Source: Spinacia oleracea
Lineage: Eukaryota > Streptophyta > Magnoliopsida > Caryophyllales > Amaranthaceae
DNA: 64,000 nucleotides
Assembly: GCF_020520425.1 (NCBI RefSeq)
Contig: NC_079492.1
Location: 37,389,542-37,453,541 of the forward strand
Direction of reading: 5' to 3'
Part shown: positions 1 through 12,319 of the stretch, piece after piece
Position numbering within the stretch: the stretch's first letter is position 1
Layout of the letters: every line of letters starts with the position of its first letter
The notes under the pieces: generated by a model
What the model was told of the DNA's origin: nothing
Seen by the model: only the letters and a program-made list of their open reading frames with translations
Databases searched by the model: none
Made by a program: the position numbers and the translations under genes

Positions 1-511
1 TACCCGGATTTTCACTCTGTACAAGTATTGGTTCAGGTTGTGCTGGCAGTACCACTTCATGCTCTAGGGTTTCGTAGAGATTTCTAACCGGCATCACACC
101 CGGGCGATTGCCGGTAACCACGATCGGATTTCCCTCTGTCCTCCTTGAGGACAGTTCAGCCATTTCTTTCATGACGGCCGACGCCGTCAGCAGCTGTTGT
201 GGTGTGAACCTTTGGGACAACGCCGAGAGGTTGCTCTGAATCTGTGGGGGTGATGGGGAATCCTGTGCCCTTTCTTCCATGGACGTTTCGTCCTCTATGA
301 TAACGTCGTTCGGGTCTTCAAAACCTGGGGGGGCAATGCTTATCTGTGACTTGAGTGTTTTTGGGGGAGGATCGGTAAGTGGTGTGACTTGGCAGGTTGA
401 GACAGGTAAGAGAGAAGGTTTGACTGCGGGTTGTGCTACTGATGTTGGTGTGATAACTGCTGATTGTGGGAGATTGTTGTTTTTTCTAGGTTTTTTGTTG
501 TTGGTATCCAT
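1..511 (-). CDS. Ty3/gypsy gag N-terminal region, cut by window edge
   Basis: An open reading frame runs leftward from an ATG at 509-511 to the window edge without a stop, about 170 codons. It starts MDTNNKKPRKNN and is rich in Pro, Ser, Gln and Thr, as in the leading part of plant gypsy Gag proteins. It lies just inside a primer-binding-type sequence (about 549-561) and an LTR-like block, which is where gag belongs. No zinc knuckle or capsid motif is visible in the part shown. The lineage (Tat/Retand-like) is inferred from the TGGCGC-type primer site and is uncertain. The rest of the element must lie left of the window. Confidence 0.55.
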   Translation of the reverse strand, partial: MDTNNKKPRKNNNLPQSAVITPTSVAQPAVKPSLLPVSTCQVTPLTDPPPKTLKSQISIAPPGFEDPNDVIIEDETSMEERAQDSPSPPQIQSNLSALSQRFTPQQLLTASAVMKEMAELSSRRTEGNPIVVTGNRPGVMPVRNLYETLEHEVVLPAQPEPILVQSENPG

Positions 512-563
512 GATGGCTGATTTACTTGACAAGGTTGGGAGATCCCCTCCTTCTAGCGCCAAT

Positions 564-1000
564 TGTTCCGGTATGATTTGGGAACGGTTGGAGATGTCTT
601 GCTGGTTGAGTGCTACTGTTATCCTGTTGATATCCTGCGCAGATAACAAAGATGAACTAGCCTCGAGGGTGATTCGAGGATCCCCCCTCCGATGCTAAAG
701 TCAGATATGATGAGTGATAAGTATTTTGGTTTTAGTGGAAATGATTGTGTTTGCGTACCTTTTGTCATAAATGAAGCCCATATATATAGGCGCGGGTCGG
801 GCGTACGGACAAATGGGTCCTACCCGATTGATAGCGACCCGTTGACCTCTTGGTTTGGTCACGTGCCTCCCCCCTACCGGCTTGTAAGAGATGCTGGTAG
901 GGAATAATAACTGCCGTTAAGGATTAATAATAACTGGTCACGTGCCTCCTTAACAGTTTGGCGATGCTACCAGCCAGCTGGTAGCATACCCGTACAGACA
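564..1000 (-). mobile_element. 5' LTR of a minus-strand Ty3/gypsy element
   Basis: Read on the minus strand, a likely LTR ends in CA at 564, followed after AT by a primer-site-like TGGCGCTAGAAGG (561-549). A TATA-like run lies at about 780-788. The outer end is placed at 1000, where the minus strand reads TGTCTGTACG; this edge is inferred, because the partner LTR and the target duplication are outside the window. A nearly perfect hairpin with 9-bp arms (GCTACCAGC/GCTGGTAGC) lies at about 965-984. The string GGTCACGTGCCTCC occurs twice (about 858 and 937), both copies containing a CACGTG box. Confidence 0.5.
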
Positions 1001-2018
1001 CTTTTAGGTTTCCCCTTTCACACCTTAAGAAACCAAAAAGTTGATGCATCGAGTATACTGCCTCTACCAAAAGAACTATGACAAACTTTCCAAAACTGTA
1101 TTTTAGAGAAAGAAAACTCGTGAAGAAATAGTAGCTTGGACCTTCTTAAATCAAAACCAAAATTATATTAATAATAATGAGAAATGAACAAAAATATGTA
1201 CAAGGGAGAATAGGAAAAGGCAAAAGTAAAAGGGAAAGCAATGTGGTTCTGCTCGTGTATGTAATTGGCCAGATACTTGCAACATGTGGAAGAATTTCTC
1301 ATCCTTCTTCTTGCCTTAGGAAGCTATATGTTGAGCTGGTCTCGGTTTTGGTAACCTGTATACGATGCAAGGAGCAGACAATTCAGATATTTGATTGATT
1401 ATGGATAATAATTAATGTGAACAAGATGCTATTCATGGAACGCATCCACATCTTTGAACAATTTCTTCTTTTTGTTTATACGGGCCTAATGCTCAAGTTT
1501 GAACGCAGCCACATCTTTGAACAAGATGCATCATACTCCAATGAAGCCGAAGATGAAAATGGAGAAGATTCTGAAGGTGGAAAGGATATTAGAAAAGGAT
1601 CTAGCTTATTCAGTACTGACAGTATTCTGTGGGTTTTGCCATCAGATGACCTAATGAACCCCATGGTCCAGGGTTCAGTAAAGGGGGAGGGGGTTGCATA
1701 GCAAGTCTTTGAGAAATAATGGATTTCATTAACCTCGAAACTAATATTATTAATGTAAATAAGCTAAATTTACAAAGGATTTAGTATAATTACCATCTAT
1801 AGCCTATTCCTATCAGTGAAACTTCAAGAAAAATATGATGATGAAGATGATGTATCAGCAAGAACCTGCAATGTGGTACATATATAGTTGATGTAAGCCC
1901 ACTAATTAGGGAAAGATACCAATAATATCAAACAATGTATGTTGCAAGGTCTAGTCAATACAAATTCCATTGCTACAAAATTCAGATATATACCTCTAGC
2001 TGCTATTCCGTAAATTGA
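1001..2018. other. Unassigned sequence between two retrotransposons
   Basis: No recognisable gene was found. Short open frames occur but lack family motifs. The phrase CATCTTTGAACAA recurs at about 1449 and 1510, suggesting small local duplications. This may be 3' flank or UTR of the exon-like segment at 2019-2151, or decayed transposon DNA. Confidence 0.3.
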
Positions 2019-2151
2019 TCATTCTGAAAACTCCATGTGTCTGCATGAGTCTGTCGGAACACTAGCTGCAACAGCTTTAGTAACAATTGATCTCACATGT
2101 GATGGCTCACCAACAAAACGAGGCAATAAGGTAACATGCTCTGTCAACCAA
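2019..2151 (-). pseudogene. Exon-like fragment of an unidentified host gene
   Basis: On the minus strand a pyrimidine-rich tract ending in CAG (2154-2152) looks like a 3' splice site. It is followed by 43 codons ending in TGA at 2019. The peptide contains LLPRFVGEPSHVRSIVTKAV, whose composition and lack of stops look protein-coding, but I cannot name the family. The copia LTR of element A begins only 12 bases upstream of the acceptor, at 2166, inside the presumed intron. Any upstream exons would lie beyond 13522. It could be the last exon of an interrupted gene or a captured fragment. Confidence 0.35.
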
Positions 2152-2165
2152 CTGAAAGAAAGTAA

Positions 2166-3607
2166 TGTAGGGTTATGAATAATATAAACAATATAATTCA
2201 TGCGGAAAAACCATAAAGTCAGGAATCCAAATTAATTGCCACATAGTCAATTAGCATAATTAGGATACATACAATGTGATGCGTGCCTTCCCTAGCTGCT
2301 CCCGAACCGAACAAGAACAAGTTTAGGACTCGGGAATATTCCCTAAGGTTTTATGTGCACTCGGGAAACTCACAATAATGTTAGGCAAATATTAAATTCT
2401 CTCTTGAACTTAATGTATTGGAATACTTATGAATTGCATTATAAACTGTGATCATGAACCACATATTTATAGGGTGGAAATAACGGAGTTTGAATTCTAC
2501 TAGGAATCGAATAACTAAATCCATCAGGGTTCTAGTTAAATAATATCATTAGAATTTTAGGTTTAATCAAATACCTAAGTATTTCAGATTTAACTAAAAT
2601 ATCCAGTTTGAGTAGAAGTAGGAAAACACGATTTCTTGACAACCAAGTAATCCTAACCGGCCAAGGCATTGCATGCGTGGCCTTGAGCCCACGCTGCTAC
2701 GCAGCCCGCAGCTCCGCAGCCCACGAGTGGGTGTTGCTGCTCGGCTCGGCCTAAGAGCGCTGGGCACTGGCAGCAAGCACGCGGCCCATCTTGTTGGGCG
2801 CCGCTTTGCTCGGCCTGCTTTGCTCGTTGCTCCCGCGCGCAGGCTTGCTGGCGCTTGCGCTGGACCTTGCGTCTCCCAAGCTCGTTCGTCGAGCGTTCAT
2901 ACGTCGCGCTTCCGATTCGTTTTCCGATTCCGGAATTCGTTTCCGATTCGAACAAATATTTAACATTTCCGATTCCAGAATTTATTTCTGATTCGAACAA
3001 ATATTTAATATTTCCGATTCCGGAATTTATTTTCGATTCGAACAAATATTTAATATTTCCGATTCCGTTATTTATTTCCGATTCCGACAATATTTCCGAT
3101 TCCGGTAATATTTCCGTTTCCGGCAATATTTTTGATTCCGGGAATATTCGTATTTTCGATAATATTTTCCGCTACGTACCATGTTTCCGTTTTCGGCAAC
3201 ATCTACGACTTGGATAATATTTATATTTCCGTCATGATCCATATTTACGTTTCCGGCAATATCATCATTTTCAGAGCATTTTATATTTTGCCTTTTGACA
3301 ATTTCAGCTCCCACTGGAACCGAGATCCGTCATTTCCGAATGTCCATAAATATTTTATTTAATGAATAATATATTCACTCAAATACTTTATCCGTTCACG
3401 TACTATTTGTGTGACCCTACGGGTTCAGTCAAGAGTAAGTTGTGGATTAATATTATTAATTCCACTTGAACTGAAGCGGCCTCTTGCTAGGCATTCAGCT
3501 CACTTGATCTCACTGAATTATTAACTTGTTTAATCAATCAATATTGAACCGCATTTATTAGACTTAGCATTGAATGCATACTTGGACCAAGGGCATTATT
3601 TCTTTCA
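2166..3607 (-). repeat. 3' LTR of element A
   Basis: On the minus strand the LTR runs from TGAAAGAAAT (ending at 3607) to CCTACA (2166). The adjoining polypurine-like tract is at 3608-3618 (CAAATGGGAGAC type). The minus-strand TATA box is TATAAAT at 2465-2471. A GC-rich block (2660-2890) adjoins a minisatellite of TTTCCGATTCCGG-like units with interspersed AATATT (about 2915-3290). The LTR is about 1.44 kb, longer than the copies in B because this array is larger. Confidence 0.88.
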
Positions 3608-4465
3608 GTCTCCCATTTGTCCTTAGGGACAAGTGTGCATAACCTAATTCCTTTCTCGCTTGATGCTTGCTCATGAACATAAGGTAAGAGTAGTCATCCT
3701 TATTATGTCCAGAGGTATTTCTCGGTTTCAGAGTTCAACTGATCAAATAAACAGATAATCATATCCTATGATTCATCTGAGCACGGCCATGCATTTTTCA
3801 GTTTCTAGCTCTCCGAGTGGCCTTGTACAACTTTCAACATCTCATCCCGATTTATGGGAGGACAATCCCAATCTTGTGATCTTGAGGTTAGACTTTGTTT
3901 GATAGGTGATTACCTGAGAGTTTCCGTTATATTATCCTTTTACGGTGCGACGCTTGACAACGTCAAAGTAACCAGTTCTCAAACAAGTAATCTCAAATCA
4001 CTCAGGTATTGAGGATTAATGTCTAATAATATAATGAAATTTACTTATGACAGATTTTCATCTCTTACAGTAAAGTTTCATAGGTCTTTCCGATACTAAT
4101 ATTCTCAAGTAAGTATCTATGCAAATGATTGCGACAATGCCATGTCCACATAGTTCAAGAAACAGAACTACTAGTCATCTTGCATTCTAGTCGTCTAGCG
4201 TTTTCTATGCTTCCACCTTTATAGAAAACTTCTGACCAGGGACCATTTTTAACTTTTGACATTCAAGTTCACTTGATAGACATTTCTTAGTCACATGACT
4301 GGTCCTGACAGTCTATCTTGAATATATCGTCAAATTGAAAGGACTCATCATTTAATAAACCACAAATTAAATGGAAAAATGAATTCTATTCATTCATATG
4401 AATGGTTAACCAAAACGTTTTACAAAGTTTTAAACTCTAAAACTTTAAAACATTTATTAAGCACA
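3608..4465 (-). other. Noncoding segment between pol and 3' LTR of element A
   Basis: About 860 bp lie between the ancestral pol stop and the polypurine site. The same stretch is present at 16457-17285 in element B, so it is a regular part of this family. No open frame or conserved motif is visible on either strand. Confidence 0.6.
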
Positions 4466-7400
4466 TCAAAGCCATTCTCCAAAATGCTTGATTCCCATAA
4501 CTGCAGTGTGTGAGTTGTGCTTCTCTTGCGGCAGAGGTTTAGTTAATGGATCTGAGATATTGTCGTCAGTTCCAATATATCTTGCTTATCTCGACTTCTT
4601 TTCATTCAACGAACTCTCGTAGAAGGTGAAATATACGAAGTACATGCTTGACTCTCTGGTGATGTCTAGGCTCCTTTGCCTGTGGAATAGCTCCATTATT
4701 GTCACAATATAGAGCTATTGGTCCTTTAATGGAGGGGACTACACCAAGTTCACCTATGAACTTCCTTAGCCAAATAGCTTCCTTTGCTGCTTCATGTGCA
4801 GCAATGTACTCCGCTTCAGTTGTAGAATCCGCAATGGTGCCCTGTTTATCACTTTTCCAGCTTACTGCACCTTCATTAAGGCAGAAGACAAACCCAGACT
4901 GTGATCTGAAATCATCTTTGTCGGTTTGGAAACTTGCGTCGGTATATCCTTTAACAATTAATTCATCATCTCCACCATAGACCAGGAAATCATCTTTGTG
5001 CCTTTTCAGGTACTTCAGAATGTTCTTGGCGGCAGTCCAATGCGCCTCTCCTTGGTCTGACTGGTATCTGCTCGTAGCACTAAGTGCATGCGCAACATCC
5101 GGGCGTGTACATATCATAGCATACATGATTGAACCAATCAATGATGCATATGGAATCCCACTCATTCGTCTAAGCTCATCCAGTGTTTTTGGGCACTGAG
5201 TCATGCTTAGAGTCATTCCATGAGACATGGGTAGGTAGCCTCGCTTGGAGTCTGCCATCTTGAACCTTTCAAGCACCTTATGGATATAAGTGCTTTGACT
5301 AAGTCCAATCATCCTTTTAGATCTATCTGTGTAGACCTTGATGCCCGGTATGTACTGTGCTTCTCGTAGATCCTTCATCGAAAAACATTTCCCAAGCCAA
5401 ATCTTGACAGAGTTCAACATAGGAATGTCATTTCCGATAAGTAATATGTCGTCGACATATAATACTAGAAAATCATTTTTGCTCCCACTGACCTTCTTGT
5501 ATACACAAGATTCGTCTGCGTTTTTGACGAAGCCAAAGTCACTGACTGCTTCATCAAAACGTATATTCCAGCTCCTTGATGCTTGCTTCAATCCGTAAAT
5601 GGATTTCTTAAGCTTGCATACCTTTTTAGCATTCTTTGGATCCTCAAAACCCTCAGGTTTTTTGAAGGAAATAATGCCCTTGGTCCAAGTATGCATTCAA
5701 TGTTAAGTCTAATAAATGCGGTTTAGTATTAATTAACAAGTTAATAATTCAGTGAGATCAAGTGAGCTGAATGCCTAGCTAGAGGCCGCTTCAGTTCAAG
5801 TGGAATTAATGATATTAATCCACAACTTACTCTTGAATGAACCCGTAGGGTCACACAAATAGTACGTAAACGGATCAAGTATTTAATGGCATTAAATGCT
5901 CTATCTATGGATATTCGGAATCGACGGATCTTGGTTTCAGTGGGAGCTGAGATCGTCACAAGCAAGAAATGAATACTCCGGAAACAATGATATTCCCGGA
6001 AACGGAAATATGGATCATATCGGAAATATAAATTTTATCCAAGTCGTAGATGTTGCCGGAAACCGAAACATGGTACGTATCGGAAAATATTATCGGAAAT
6101 GGAAATATTGCCGGAATCGGAAATATTGTCAGAATCCGAAATATTATCGGAATCGGAAAATAATTCCGGAAACGGAAATATTAAATATTTGTTCGAAACG
6201 GAAATATTAAATATTGTTCGTATCGGAAATGAATTCCGAAACCGGGAATTTTATCGGAAGCGTATCGTACGAATAAGAATCGAGCGAGGCCTGCCGGACG
6301 AAGGCCCAACACGAAGGCAGGCCATCGCCCAGCAAGCAATGGCGCGCCACAACACAGCCCAAGGCTGCGGCAGGCCTACCGCAAGGCAGGCCCATCGCGT
6401 AGCTAAGGCCATGGCAGCCTCGTGGGCTTCGGTAGCTCGCATGGGCTTCGTGGGCGTGTGGGCTGTGCGCGGGCATGGCCTGCATGCTTGCGGGTCATGC
6501 TCGTGTGTGTGTTTGTGTCCATGCATAATTCCTAAAACTATTAGGATTTGATGTATGATTAAATTCCTATTCCTATTAGGATTAATTAATTAATTAATTA
6601 GAGTCCTTGTAGGATTCTAAGTTTAATTAAATCGTATCCTACTAGGATTCAAATTCCCTTTGCAAACCTCTATAAATAAGGGCCTAGGGTCATAATTTAT
6701 GGGTATGATTGAAGTATTCAAAGGGTAAGTTTTTGAAAGAAAATTCAGCCACTCTCTTGCACTAATAGCCGAAAATTCCTAAGCACCTTAAGGGCGATTC
6801 TAGTTGGTCAATCTTGAGGCGGATCCGGACGTACTGTGGACTATCTACGGAGGGACGACACTTGGAGTCCTAAAGACTTGTTCTTGTTCGGTTCGGGCGC
6901 AGCTAGGGAAGGCACGCTACAAAGTGTATGCATCTATACTATGCTAAATGATTATGTGTAAATAATATGCTTTCCTGGCTTTATGATTTTTCCGCATGAT
7001 TTATTTATTGTCATATGTATCATAACCTAACAGTTGTGTCATAAACACAATTTCCGTTAAAACGCCGTTTAAGAAAACGGTTTTGACATCCATCTGCCAT
7101 ATTTCGTAAACGTAATATGCAGCGATTGCTAACATTATCCGAATAGACTTTAGCATTGCAACTAGTGAAAAGGTTTAATCGTAATCCACACTGTGGACTT
7201 GCCTGTAACCTTTTGCAACCAATCTAGCTTTGAAAACTTCTAGTTTCCCACCATTGTCCTTTTTCAGTTTGAAAACCCATTTGCTTCTTATGGCTTGGTA
7301 GCCATCTGGCAAATCGACCAAATCCCAAACTTGGTTTTCAGACATGGAGTCTAATTCAGATTGCATGGCTTCTTACCATTTGTTGGAGCTAGGGCTCGTC

Positions 7401-9704
7401 ATAGCTTGTTTGTAAGTCGCAGGTTCATCGCTTTCCAGCAATAGAACTTAATGGCTCTCGTTCGTCAAAATACCTAAGTATCTTTCTGGTTGAGACCTAT
7501 ATCTCTGCGATCTACGCGGGGTTACATTTCTAGTTGGTTCTTGATTCCCACCAGATACTTCTAAAGATGTCTGAGTTTCAACCTGAATGTCATCTTGAGC
7601 ATTCTCTAGAGTTTGTTGTTCGACTCGAATTTCTTCGAGGTCTACTTTTCCCCCACTTGATTTTGGAAATGTGATCTCTTTCCAAAAAGATACCATCTCG
7701 AGCAACAAACACCTTGTTCTCAGATGTATTGTAGAAGTAATACCCCTTTGTTTCCTTTGGGTAGCCCACAAGGATACATTTGTCAGATTTCGGTTGAAGT
7801 TTGCCAGAAATTAATCGTTTGACGTATACTTCACAACCCCAAATATTAAGAAAAGACACATTTGGAGGCTTTCCAAACCATAACTCATATGGAGTCTTTT
7901 CGACAGCTTTAGACAGAGCTCTTTTTAGTGAGTGCAGCTGTGTTTAGTGCATGTCCCCAAAATTCTATTGGAAGTTCGGCCTGACCCATCATTGCGAACC
8001 ATGTCTAGCAAGGTCTTGTTCCTCCGTTCCGACACACCGTTCCATTGTGGTGTTCCAGGAGGAGTCAATTCTGATAGAATTCCACATTCTTTCAGATGGT
8101 CATCAAATTCATAGCTCAGATATTCACCGCCTCTATGAGACCGCAGTGCCTTAATCTTCTTGCCTAATTGATTCTCTACTTCACTCTGAAATTCCTTGAA
8201 TTTGTCAAAGGATTCAGACTTATGCTTCATTAGGTAGACATAACCATATCTACTGAAGTCATTAGTGAAAGTGTTAAAGTAGCTGAAACCACCTCTAGCA
8301 TTTGAACTCATTGGTCCACATACATCTGTATGGATTAAACCCAATAGTTCAGTTGCTCTTTCTCCAACTTTAGAGAAAGGTTGCTTTGTCATTTTGCCAA
8401 GTAAGCATGATTCTCATTTACCATAATCCTCTAAGTCAAATGGTTCTAGAATTCCTTCCTTTTGAAGTCTTTCTATGCGTTTCATGTTACTTTGGCCTAA
8501 TCGACAATGCCACAGATAGGTGAGATCTGAATCATTCTTTTTGGCCTTTTTGGTATTTATGTTATAAACTTGTTTGTCGTGATCTAGTAAATAAAGTCCA
8601 TTAACTAATCTAGCAGATCCATAAAACATCTCTTTAAAATAAAACAAGCAACTATTGTCTTTTATTAAAAAGGTAAATCCCTTAGCATCTAAGCAAGAAA
8701 CAGAAATGATGTTTTTAGTAAGACTTGGAACATGGAAACACTCTTCCAAATCCAAAACTAGCACAGAGGGCAACGCCAAAAAATAAGTTCCTACAGCTAA
8801 TGCAGCAATCCTTGCTTCATTTCCCACTTGTAGGTCGACTTCACCCTTGCTTAACCTTCTACTTCTTCTTAGTCCCTATGAATTGGAACATAAGTGTGAG
8901 ACACAACCTGTATCTAATACCCAAGAAGTTGAATTTGCAAGTATACAGTCTATAACGAAAATACCTGAAGATGGAACGACCGTTCCGTTCAGACTTGGTG
9001 CCGCCAGTTTGCTTAGTTGGGCTGGCCTTCTTGCCACCTTTCTTAGCATTCCTCTTCTTACCAGATTTCTTGAACTTGCCCCCACGCACCATAAGAACAT
9101 CTTGCTTATCACTTTGAGCGTCTTTGCAGCGGTCTTCAGCATACCGTGAAGCTTAATTAGTGAGCGTTTTGTCCAGACTATTCATACTGTAGTTCACCTT
9201 GAACTGATCATACCCGCTCTGTAGAGAATGGAGGATGCTGGCTACAGCCATTTCCTGAGAGAACTGCTGATCCAGCCGACTCATATTCTCATTTAATCCA
9301 ATCATCTTGAGAACATGTGGACTAACGGGCCCGCCCTTCTTGAGCTTGGTGTCAAGAATTTGCCTATGAGTCTCCAATCTTTCGACTCGAGCCAGATCTT
9401 GGAACATGTTCTTTAACTCACTGATGATCGTGAAAGCATCTGAGTTGATGAACGTTTTATGTAGATCTGCACTTATGGTTGCAAGCATTAGACATTTTAC
9501 ATCGTTGTTGGCATCAATCCAACGATTGAAGGCTGCCTGAGTGACCCCTTCCCCCGCGGCTTCTGGCATCGCCTCTTCCAGGACATACTCCTTTTCTTCC
9601 ATAAGAACTATTTGCATGTTCCTTTGTCAGTCAAGGAAGTTTTTCCCGCTCAACTTCTCCTTTTCGAGAATTGAACGGATGTTGAATGAATAGTTGTTTG
9701 CCAT
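4466..9704 (-). pseudogene. Gag-pol polyprotein of element A, multiply disrupted
   Basis: Gag (UBN2-type) starts at ATG 9702-9704. It is followed by protease (LDTGC still visible near 8907), integrase, reverse transcriptase (YVDD box near 5450) and RNase H (TEAEYIA near 4800). Damage seen by comparison with element B: a stop at 9627-9629; a deletion of roughly 140 bp near 8990 that removes the zinc-knuckle stretch; a stop at 8414-8416; His in place of the Asp of the integrase RGGEY block (codon 8135-8137); a stop at 7175-7177; a stop at 4602-4604; and a solo LTR inserted at 5663-7032. The frame was read through to TGA at 4466. The element cannot encode its own enzymes; any mobility would need help in trans. 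Confidence 0.88.
5663..7032 (+). mobile_element. Solo copia LTR inserted in opposite orientation
   Basis: A complete LTR of the same copia family (TGAAGG...CCTAACA) lies on the plus strand inside the reverse-transcriptase region of element A, which is on the minus strand. No internal region follows, so it is a solo LTR, normally the product of recombination between two LTRs. The flanks are GTTTTT on the left and GTTGT on the right, a decayed 5-bp target duplication; element A resumes in register at 7033. A plus-strand TATAAATA box is at 6671-6678. The Cys-free GC-rich cassette (6285-6520) and the CCGGAATCGGAAAT minisatellite (about 5975-6250) match the other LTRs in position but not in detail. 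Confidence 0.85.
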
Positions 9705-12319
9705 AGTTAAAACTACAATTGAAAAGAATAAACAAATAAATAACCATTCATTTTCTTAATAAACTTAAATTCTAGAATTCATGCATAATTCAATATTTAT
9801 TAAGCATTTTATTCGAGTTTTTATGTTCCGGCAGGTGTGAATAAAATGAATCCAAGATCCTTAAATCATTGAAGAATTAAGCACATTATATATTTAGACT
9901 CAATTCTAAAATATTTTAGGTAAGTAAATCCTTTGCTAATAGTCTAGAAACTACTCTTGGTTGATAGGCACGTCTAAGAACTTATTAGGTAAACCTATCT
10001 CATTTGCCACGACATAAAAGGACTCCTTACTTATATCGTTGAGTTTCACCAAAACTAATATGTACTCAAAATTATTTGTGTACCTTACCGCTTTAGGATC
10101 AACAAGTAACACCTCGCTATGGCGGAAAACTATTACTTAGATTGATGTAAAGGTTAAAGTTTGGAACTTAAGGCTCTTACTATGTTGGTTAGATTTTAAG
10201 TGAACTAAAATCCATAATCATGCAACATAATCAAGCCATAATCTCATGCATAATTAGGACATATTTAAAGCAATAAGTAACTTAAAGCATGCATAAGATA
10301 TAAATGTGATCTAGTATGGCCCGGCTTCATCTTGAAGCTTCAACTTCAAACTCCGTCTTTGAAAATAGATTGGAAACTCCGTCTTGAATTTCACCATGGG
10401 AGGCGCCATTTTCTTCAAATAGGATATGCTATAATTAAAACTAATTACAACTATTTGATGGTACGTAGACCATATTTAAAATAAAAACTTTGGTGCATTA
10501 GACCAATTTTACATTTAAATTAATGGTACGCAGACTATATTTTCTATCCTATTTGGGCCATACTAGTCACTTTCCATAACCGGCAAAATAGTACATTTAC
10601 AATATACCATTCACCCATTCATTTATCAATGAATGGCCCACATAGCAAGTTAATAGAAAAAAAAAATCATGCATCACATAATCATTTGCAACAACTAATC
10701 AAGGGTTCCAATAATCTACAAATTATTCAACCTTATTAGTTCTAATCGAGTTGTTTTAACCTTAAAGGAATGTAGACCTAATCAAGAGTTAATGACTAAA
10801 AGCTCCCACTAAAAACAAGAATTTACATGCTTTACAAATTTTAAACATAAAATTGTATTTCCTAATCCAACCGGAAACTTACAAATTTGATTAAAATTTA
10901 AAGCTCATATAAAATAATATTTAAATCCCTTAATTTTATTTTTAGTTGATTAATTAATTTAAATTTTATCAAGGTTTTAATTTTAGTAAAATAATTAGTA
11001 TAAAATAATTTATAATAATTAAATTAATCAAAATTAAATTCCGAGAAAAAATTAAATTACGAAATTAAATTTAATTAAAATCGTTTTCAACCGAAACGTA
11101 AACAAAACGGCCCAAACATACCAAGGCAAGGCCATAGGCCGAAGCCCATGCCTCGCCCAAGCACCAACTCCGCAGCGCACATGGGCCGCATGCACAAAGC
11201 AGTGTCCAAGGCCCGTGTAGCTGTGGCCGAGTGATGCACCATCGCAGCGCAGCAGCTCCTCGCTGTGCCTGCTGCCTGCTGGTCGTTGGCTGTGCGCTGG
11301 GCCGTGGCATGCGCAGCGGCACTCGAGCTCCCTTGCTCGTTTGCTGCTTCCTTTCCTCGTGCCTTGCGCTACGATGGATCGTCGCCCAATTTACTCGACC
11401 ACCCGCACAGCACACACGGCACAGGGCCTAGCCTGCCGCGCATGCCTTGCTTGCTCATTGTCTCGTACCGCATGGGCGACGAGCTCCTTTGCTCGTCCTC
11501 GCATGCCCGCACTATGCAACACCCCTTAAGGGTAACACTTAGCTTCCATTGCTTCATGCGTGCAAGATTGGTGATCGGTTTATAAAAGTTAATAATTTTT
11601 ATATTTTAAATTTAACAACAAATTAATAAAACATATTAAGTTCATTAAATTTGGGCGAAAAATCGAAAATTTATTATTCAAATTAATTTCCGATTACATG
11701 TATTTTTAGGGATTAAAATCTAGGTCATAAAATTTTAAAACTTTTCAATTTTAACAAATTTTATGGTGGTTTTTAATCATAGGATCCTAATTAAATTATC
11801 AATTAATTATGAAATTCAAATCAAATTCTAAATTATTTGAAATTCAACAAATTAATTACAATTACAAGTTAGGTTGTATAATTAACAAGATTAGGCTTTA
11901 AAATTGTTAAACATATACAGTAGGTCAATCATAGATTCAAGATTTACATACAAGATTCGCAAATATTTAATTTAACATCATAAAAGTTACAAATTTTGCA
12001 TTCGAAAAACTAAAACCTCTGAAAAGTCATAGTTAGGCTTCGAATTTGGGAATTCTGGGTTCGGCATCAAATCTTTGATTTTTGTCCAAATTTTAAAACG
12101 TTGTTTACATGCGAAATTCACTACAAAATTATAAGATTCCGACCATTATTGACAAAACTGCCGAAAAAATCCTGCAAACATATAATCAAATAATCGCACG
12201 AATTTGCATTTAATTACATACACGAAATTAATCCCCCTTTAATTCATTGCAAATTTATAAAATTTAATCCATGTTAACTATAATTGATTATGGAATTAAT
12301 TAGAGGCACGTGATACCAC
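9705..12319 (-). other. Leader of element A with GC-rich island
   Basis: About 2.6 kb of AT-rich DNA lie between the 5' LTR and gag. The homologous leader of B is at 21281-21610 plus 43109-45417. A GC-rich island at about 11100-11540 gives short open frames with no family motif; its composition (GCCC/CATGGGC repeats) resembles the GC cassettes of the LTRs. The primer-binding site is at about 12304-12318. No conserved protein was seen. Confidence 0.6.

Noticed and set aside
279-907. Plus-strand frames in the first kilobase
   Set aside because: They are shadows of the minus-strand gypsy gag and LTR.
2594-3362. Ile/Phe/Ser/Asp repeat proteins (ISDSGN-like) in LTRs
   Set aside because: They are translations of the TTCCGATTCCGG minisatellite in several frames and not genes.
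5896-6551. RNE/YRKR repeat proteins on the plus strand
   Set aside because: They arise from the minisatellite and GC cassette of the solo LTR.
11071-11585. Overlapping open frames on both strands in a GC-rich island
   Set aside because: High GC removes stops in all frames. There is no family motif, and the island is part of the copia leader. The same applies to 44279-44660.
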